DNA from: Thermococcus eurythermalis
GTDB taxonomy: Archaea; Methanobacteriota_B; Thermococci; Thermococcales; Thermococcaceae
Reading direction: 5' to 3'
Assembly (NCBI RefSeq): GCF_000769655.1
Contig: NZ_CP008887.1
Location: forward strand, 1,612,001-1,676,000
DNA: 64,000 nucleotides
Positions 59,723 through 64,000 of the stretch are shown one piece after another. The notes under the pieces were generated by a model. That model searched no databases. It had not been told where the DNA came from and was given only the letters and a program-made list of their open reading frames with translations. Within the stretch, counting starts at the first letter, position 1. Each line of letters opens with the position of its first letter. A program made the position numbers and the translations under genes.

Positions 59723-61920
59723 CGCGCTTCCTCCGTTCTATGCTTTGATATCTCTTTGAGGAACTTTCTCAGCTCTCTTAGGTAGGATTCTAAGTCCAAT
59801 AACCTCTCTTTTTCAACATCAAAAGTGTAGAACCTGACGTCAAGTTCCCCGAACCGGTTCCCCTTCTTTATAAGCTTAATCAACGTCGAGAACTCGTTCA
59901 TATGGAGGAAAGCTGTTATGGGCTCCACAACTATTCTGACTTTACTGTTAGGTGCGTACTTGTGGTATTTTTTCAGAGTTTTCCCACTTATCTTAGAGAA
60001 TCCCTCGCCGAAGAGGGTCTCAAACTCGTAGTGTTCTCCCTCAGGAACAAATGTGACGTCAGGGACAATCTTTTTACTCTCGTCCTTTACTTTAATGGGA
60101 GTTTCAGTCCAAATGTATTCTCTCTCCACTTTATCCCATTCTATCTCGTTAAAGTCCTTTGAAATTTCCTCTTCCTCCTGAAGCTTCTTAATAAGGTAGT
60201 TAACTATGAAAACCTTACCAGCATAGTGCTCGGGACTTTCATTTTCGGTTCCTTTTTTATCTTCGGCCTCGTTAATAATACCAACGATGGAGTACTTCCC
60301 AACGAGTTTCTTAAGCTTCTTCTCGTATTCCTCTTTGGACATGTTAAATATGCTGTCCGTGAAAGTCATAATGTCGATGTCTGGAAGCTTAATTTTTATT
60401 CCATATCCATAAATTAAACTTGCAAGTTTGCGCTTTTCGTTGATAGAGAGCTTTGGTGAATGAACTTCAACAATTCTTAACTTGAAGTGTAAATCTCTCC
60501 AGTTGATGCCGCTTGGACTTGTAAGCATGCGCTTATATTTCTTGAACTTCTCCATATCCCTTGTGTAGAATATTACAATTCCTTTCCTTTTCGAGAAAAT
60601 TGCCCATAGTCTATCAGCCAGCAACCGCTCGTTTATTTTGGCATCTTCTCCCCCATCCAAATCAATTAAAAATATTTTTCCTTCGTCGAGCCACCGTTCG
60701 ATTTCCTGTTTGTTCCATTCCTCATCTAGGCTTAACTCTTTAACTTCTGGATAACCACCATGTTTTTCCCTGTATATCCTTAGCAAGAGCTCCGTAAACG
60801 TATCCTTATAACTATCATCCGGTAGCTCCTCGAACAATATCACGAGAGGCTCAAGGTCGCGGATTTTCCCAACCCCTGCACCAAACAGAACCTCAAGAGG
60901 ATCCTTAAGTTCAGAAGAACCCTCTCCTGAACCAACCTCTGGGTTAGATGTAGCTTCAACCTCCACAGGCCTAACAGAAGAATCTTGCTTTATTCTCCTT
61001 GAAACTAATTCTCTCCGTTCTTGGGTGAGAATTCTGGCTGTTCTCGGTTCAGTTTTTGGAGTTATCTTAATCTCTGCGTCTATGGCCACATTGTCAGCCC
61101 CCCTCGTGGTATCCTCAAGTGAACGTAAGCGGAGATAGGGAACTATGGGCCCACGTGGCGCATGGAACTTTACCTCAGTAGTAACATTTACCACTTGGCC
61201 AATCTGCGGTGAGGATAAGGGATTGATATTAAGTAATGGCACCGAAATAGAAAAATCCACAACAGGTATTTCACTGTCCAACTCAACGCTCAGTATCTTA
61301 AACTTCGTGAGCGAGAGCCTTACCTGCGGTATAACTGAGGCATGCCTAAAGTCTGAAATTTCCGACTCTACTTTAACCTCAATGTTGAGATTGGGTCTCT
61401 CATCAAGCTCAAGTTTAGGTATGGAGAGTTGCCTCCTCATAACGTGGGGCTCGAAGTTGATTTCACTTGAAATTTTAGCCGAGGGCAATTCAATGGGAGG
61501 TACTAATATGGTCGTGTGAAGTGGAGTATAAACATTGGAATCAACTTTGATAACTGGAACCTCCTCACTTGGGGAATCAAGGGAAATAAATGGAACAAGG
61601 ACAGGATTGTGTCTTTTCTCAAAAAGAGAATCATTTAGGACGGCTAAGGCCAAGGCATGGGGCTCTTTGAGCTCAACCTGTGGGAGGGGGGAGGAGTTTA
61701 ATTCAATGTCCCACTTCACTTTGGGGGTAATGCTAACCCGATACATCAAAAACGAAAGCTCTGGTACTGAAACCATGCCTTCATCTATGCTCATATGGTG
61801 CTCCATTGTCGTTGGTTTGGAACCCTGTTGTCCTTTTTCATCGTGGTGTTTAAGTCGTCTTATGCGCTCTCGTCGCTCAAGGGAGGCAATACTTTTCGTC
61901 AGTACCCGCTCGTTAGACAT
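59719..61920 (-). CDS. Unknown 733-residue protein with PD-(D/E)XK-like C terminus
   Basis: Three regions. About 45-300 is beta-rich, with a recurring pattern of aliphatic strands ending in VPxxxL/IPxVxL (VPFISLDSPSEEVPVIKV; VIPQVRLSLTKFKI). About 345-540 is an alpha/beta domain (LEPLVILFEELPDDSYKD; EGKIFLIDLDGGEDA; KGIVIFYTRDMEKF) without a Walker A. About 555-675 has SPEHYAGKVFIVNYL, then IVPDVTFVPEGEHYEFETL, in which D621, E632 and E634 fit a PD-(D/E)XK nuclease core with following Lys residues. No signal or TM helix. It is AT-rich compared with the cobamide genes it overlaps. It pairs with the next gene upstream (13-base gap). Function not known. Confidence 0.75.
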   Translation of the reverse strand: MSNERVLTKSIASLERRERIRRLKHHDEKGQQGSKPTTMEHHMSIDEGMVSVPELSFLMYRVSITPKVKWDIELNSSPLPQVELKEPHALALAVLNDSLFEKRHNPVLVPFISLDSPSEEVPVIKVDSNVYTPLHTTILVPPIELPSAKISSEINFEPHVMRRQLSIPKLELDERPNLNIEVKVESEISDFRHASVIPQVRLSLTKFKILSVELDSEIPVVDFSISVPLLNINPLSSPQIGQVVNVTTEVKFHAPRGPIVPYLRLRSLEDTTRGADNVAIDAEIKITPKTEPRTARILTQERRELVSRRIKQDSSVRPVEVEATSNPEVGSGEGSSELKDPLEVLFGAGVGKIRDLEPLVILFEELPDDSYKDTFTELLLRIYREKHGGYPEVKELSLDEEWNKQEIERWLDEGKIFLIDLDGGEDAKINERLLADRLWAIFSKRKGIVIFYTRDMEKFKKYKRMLTSPSGINWRDLHFKLRIVEVHSPKLSINEKRKLASLIYGYGIKIKLPDIDIMTFTDSIFNMSKEEYEKKLKKLVGKYSIVGIINEAEDKKGTENESPEHYAGKVFIVNYLIKKLQEEEEISKDFNEIEWDKVEREYIWTETPIKVKDESKKIVPDVTFVPEGEHYEFETLFGEGFSKISGKTLKKYHKYAPNSKVRIVVEPITAFLHMNEFSTLIKLIKKGNRFGELDVRFYTFDVEKERLLDLESYLRELRKFLKEISKHRTEEAR

Positions 61921-61932
61921 GAGTATCCCCCA

Positions 61933-63051
61933 TCACACTTCAACGGGTTTGTATACCAGAGTGTTAGGTTCTGACCCACGTTCGAGCTTTCCCAATCCCA
62001 GGAAAAGCCAGGGACCAATAGTGTTAAGGAACAGTGGCAAGGACATGGTTCTCTGGAACCCATATTTGTTCCCAACAGTCACAGAGAGGTCGTTGATAGT
62101 AATTGTGAGCTTATTGGTATTGAACTGATGGTACAATTTTGCTTCTACATCGGCTACCACTTTCTCCAAGGCATCCTTCGCAAGCTGGTAGTAAGTTAGC
62201 TTCAAGTCTTCCGGTTCCTGAATTGCATACTTAAGTATCCTCTTAATCCTGTGCTTTCTGTTTTCAGGAAAGTTGAATGTCTCCATGACGAGTTCATTAA
62301 GGGAGTAAATCTTATCTGCAAGACCACCTTTGGAGTGAGTCCAGATTGTGTATTTCCTCCTTAGTGATTCAATCTCAATGGAAGGCTCGAACATTGGCTC
62401 AAGCTTCAGAAACTCCCTTACTACCCCAAAGTTAGTCTCAAGCCTTGGATATGCGGTTAGCAGATACTTGTAGTGAATGTTCCTCGTGCTGATGATAAAG
62501 AACGTGTAGTAGTTGTGAGCTGCACTAAAGTTTGCGGATGCCAGATATAGTTCCCCGATAGCTTTTACAAACTCACGGGGGTTCCTAACGAGGTCATATG
62601 GAGAAAAACTCGTGGGTACCGTGATAAGAGCCTTTGAAAGGATATCTTTCGAAAGGTGGTTTGCTTTTTTGAGGAATTTCAGAAACTCAACTGAGTCCTC
62701 ATCAATAAAGCGAACTTGACAAATTTGGAGTGCACCTTCATGTTCATTGGCTTTTAGCATATCTCTGAGCTTGTCAAATTCTGTAATCCCTGCTCCATAT
62801 ACCGACCACACAAGCCATGAAAGAGCATTTTCAGAGGGCCCCTCCTCTGTTACTCCCCCTATGAAAAACTTTCTGTATTCTTCAGGAACCTCAGAAAGCC
62901 TTTCTCCCTCCCATGTCTTAAGATGCTCCCTAAACTGTAGCAACGCTTCAGTAATGGTGTATATCCTGCCAATGTACTTCTCTATGTACTTCCTCCAAGC
63001 ACTTACATCCCAATAGCGGAACTCAGGTACATTGTCATAGTAGCTCTCCAT
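61933..63051 (-). CDS. Unknown 372-residue partner protein
   Basis: A mostly helical soluble protein with many aromatic residues and no motif I recognise. Segments: FRYWDVSAWRKYIEKYIGRI, ALSWLVWSVYGAGITEFDKL, YYTFFIISTRNIHYKYLLT. The C-terminal 75 residues are more beta-like (KLTITINDLSVTVGNKYG). ATG 63051 follows GGTGAGAG; an in-frame ATG at 63063 is the alternative. The promoter-like TTTTAAACATT is about 35 bases upstream. It leads the two-gene module. Confidence 0.7.
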   Translation of the reverse strand: MESYYDNVPEFRYWDVSAWRKYIEKYIGRIYTITEALLQFREHLKTWEGERLSEVPEEYRKFFIGGVTEEGPSENALSWLVWSVYGAGITEFDKLRDMLKANEHEGALQICQVRFIDEDSVEFLKFLKKANHLSKDILSKALITVPTSFSPYDLVRNPREFVKAIGELYLASANFSAAHNYYTFFIISTRNIHYKYLLTAYPRLETNFGVVREFLKLEPMFEPSIEIESLRRKYTIWTHSKGGLADKIYSLNELVMETFNFPENRKHRIKRILKYAIQEPEDLKLTYYQLAKDALEKVVADVEAKLYHQFNTNKLTITINDLSVTVGNKYGFQRTMSLPLFLNTIGPWLFLGLGKLERGSEPNTLVYKPVEV

Positions 63052-63123
63052 GTCTCTCACCATGGTGGGGTTCGTAAGTTAAGTTTTAAACATTTATTCT
63101 TGCTCAGAGATATTCTAAGATAA

Positions 63124-63258
63124 TCACGAAGTTGGTCTTTGCGTAACATTCTCTTTGGAGCTCTCGCAACGTCCACGACAAGTCTTCGCTCCTAGGGCTC
63201 TTCTCATCTCCTCACTCCAACCCTCAGGGACGGTTATCCTGAGCAATATCTCGCCCAT
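63124..63258 (-). pseudogene. Small antitoxin-like remnant
   Basis: ATG 63258, after GGTGGGTGATGG, reads MGEILLRITVPEGWSEEMRR and AL, the opening of VapB-like antitoxins of Thermococcales (a strand, then a Pro-Glu turn and a helix). The following residues look out of frame. Shifting one base gives SWTLRELQRECYAKTNFVII, a plausible continuation with its own stop. No toxin gene is next to it. The evidence is composition and pattern only. Confidence 0.35.
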
Positions 63259-63293
63259 TCCATCACCCACCGTATTTTTTGCCCTGCCCCTAT

Positions 63294-63941
63294 TTACCTT
63301 TTCTCCTTTCTTAGCCCAAACCTAACCCAGTAATACCTCCTGCTCTCCCCTCTGGACAGGACTTCGATGTCAAAGCGCCCCTCAAAGAGCGGAGAAGCCA
63401 GGACGACGGTGTGGAACTCCCCGAACTCGCCAATTGGGTCAGCATCGGGATTCCGCTCAAGGAAGCGCTCCAAATCTCCGAGGGAGCGGAAGGTGTAGCC
63501 GAGCCACTCTTTGCCGAGCTTCTCCTGGTTCACGGCTATAATCGCGTACTCAAAGCCAGCCCCCAGGATTTCCCCGGCCAGTCTCTTAGTATCCTTGCCC
63601 CATAAGGGCTCAAGGGCTTTAACCCCAGCTTCCATAGCAAGGCGCTCAACCCAGCGATAGTGATCCTCAAGGAGGACGTCCCCCGCGATGAGGTAGTCAA
63701 CGTCGAGCGAGGAGATAAACTCGGCCAGCGCTCCGCTACCCCGCGCCATGTCAAACGTGAGGAGTTCCTTCCCCATGGCCCTCGCTAACGCCTCAAGGGC
63801 CGAGAAGTTCTCCCAGTGGGGGGAGGCTCCTATCGTCGTTTTAAGCGCAATTAAGTATGGGACATCTATTCCGCTTTTTTGGGCAAGGTGGAGCGCGTAG
63901 AGGCCATCTTTCCCGCCCGAAAAGAATGCTACGCCCTTCAA
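63294..63941 (-). CDS. dph6: Dph6-like diphthine-ammonia ligase family ATPase
   Basis: 215 residues. The PP-loop is at the very N terminus (GVAFFSGGKDGLYALHLAQK), followed by VDYLIAGDVLLEDHYRWVE and EPLWGKDTKRLAGEIL, the family signature. Dph6 makes the last amide of diphthamide on elongation factor 2. The start is TTG at 63941, overlapping the stop of the upstream gene (TTGA). Archaeal paralogs exist, so assignment to diphthamide is probable, not certain. Confidence 0.8.
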   Translation of the reverse strand: MKGVAFFSGGKDGLYALHLAQKSGIDVPYLIALKTTIGASPHWENFSALEALARAMGKELLTFDMARGSGALAEFISSLDVDYLIAGDVLLEDHYRWVERLAMEAGVKALEPLWGKDTKRLAGEILGAGFEYAIIAVNQEKLGKEWLGYTFRSLGDLERFLERNPDADPIGEFGEFHTVVLASPLFEGRFDIEVLSRGESRRYYWVRFGLRKEKR

Positions 63942-64000
63942 ATCCTTCCCTCCAGCTTTAACTGCTCGTACTCCTCTCTAAGCTTTGCAACCGTCTCGGC
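63938..64000 (-). CDS. C-terminal fragment of an unknown gene
   Basis: Only the last 20 codons are in the window (AETVAKLREEYEQLKLEGRI and a stop). The helix is charged and coiled-coil-like. Its TGA overlaps the TTG start of the Dph6-like gene, so the two are translationally coupled. Nothing else can be said. Confidence 0.55.
   Translation of the reverse strand, partial: AETVAKLREEYEQLKLEGRI

Noticed and set aside
1-64000. CRISPR array
   Set aside because: No run of regularly spaced 28-37 bp repeats was seen; the repeated motifs at 28.6-30.1 and 55.5 kb occur only two or three times without spacer-like regularity.
1-64000. tRNA genes
   Set aside because: Searching by eye for T-arm GGTTCRANYC with an acceptor stem found no candidate in intergenic DNA.

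Overview
This window looks like a hyperthermophilic euryarchaeon of the order Thermococcales, most likely a Thermococcus. The evidence is a full archaeal gene set: Pelota, TiaS, L7Ae/S28e/L24e, TFS, PCNA with Gins51, archaeal IF-2, type II GAPDH, superoxide reductase with rubredoxin and rubrerythrin, and archaeal cobamide enzymes. Starts are typically preceded by GGTGA/GAGGTG, promoters are TATA/BRE type, and genes are densely packed with 4-nt overlaps. Core genes are moderately GC-rich. Accessory islands at about 7-14.4, 28.6-32.7 and 59.7-63.1 kb are visibly AT-richer.

Layout. 0-6.6 kb: housekeeping genes (a PP-loop protein tail, an AIR-synthase-like protein, Pelota, a CinA-like protein, GAPDH, TiaS), interrupted at 3.3-3.7 kb by a gene-free array of perfect tetraloop hairpins bounded by IS200/IS605-like end motifs. 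6.6-14.4 kb: an esterase gene broken by a complete IS607-type element (serine recombinase plus TnpB), then a 1691-residue membrane protein with about six extracellular lectin-like domains and a cytoplasmic Ser/Thr kinase. 14.5-17 kb: oxygen/ROS detoxification (flavodiiron protein, rubrerythrin, rubredoxin, superoxide reductase). 18.6-23.9 kb: an iron-related region with a DUF59 protein, a frameshifted ferritin-like gene, an orphan encapsulin-cargo-like ferritin, a FecBCD-type ABC operon led by trmO, and a decayed ferritin-like pseudogene. 24-28.6 kb: tRNA/RNA enzymes and a PAPS-reductase-like protein. 28.6-32.7 kb: a frameshifted AAA ATPase and two secreted proteins sharing a repeated 16-bp operator-like motif. 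32.8-42.8 kb: translation genes (L7Ae with a K-loop in its leader, S28e, L24e, IF-2), NDK, an RNA methyltransferase and SHMT. 44-51.5 kb: TFS, PCNA, Gins51, a molybdopterin oxidoreductase, peroxiredoxin and regulators. 51.57-51.79 kb: a three-hairpin H/ACA guide RNA. 52.1-53.8 kb: molybdenum cofactor genes. 53.9-59.7 kb: cobamide salvage (CbiZ, CobT, CobQ, CobY, CobS, CobZ, an uncharacterised radical SAM protein and a small membrane protein). 59.7-63.1 kb: a two-gene module of unknown function whose larger protein ends in a PD-(D/E)XK-like nuclease signature. The window closes with a Dph6-like ATPase.

The strongest candidates for undescribed biology are the lectin-receptor-like kinase, the two-gene nuclease-like module, the hairpin array at 3.3-3.7 kb and the repeated operator motifs. 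The H/ACA RNA and the L7Ae K-loop connect functionally: L7Ae is expected to bind both its own mRNA leader and the K-turns of the guide RNA.
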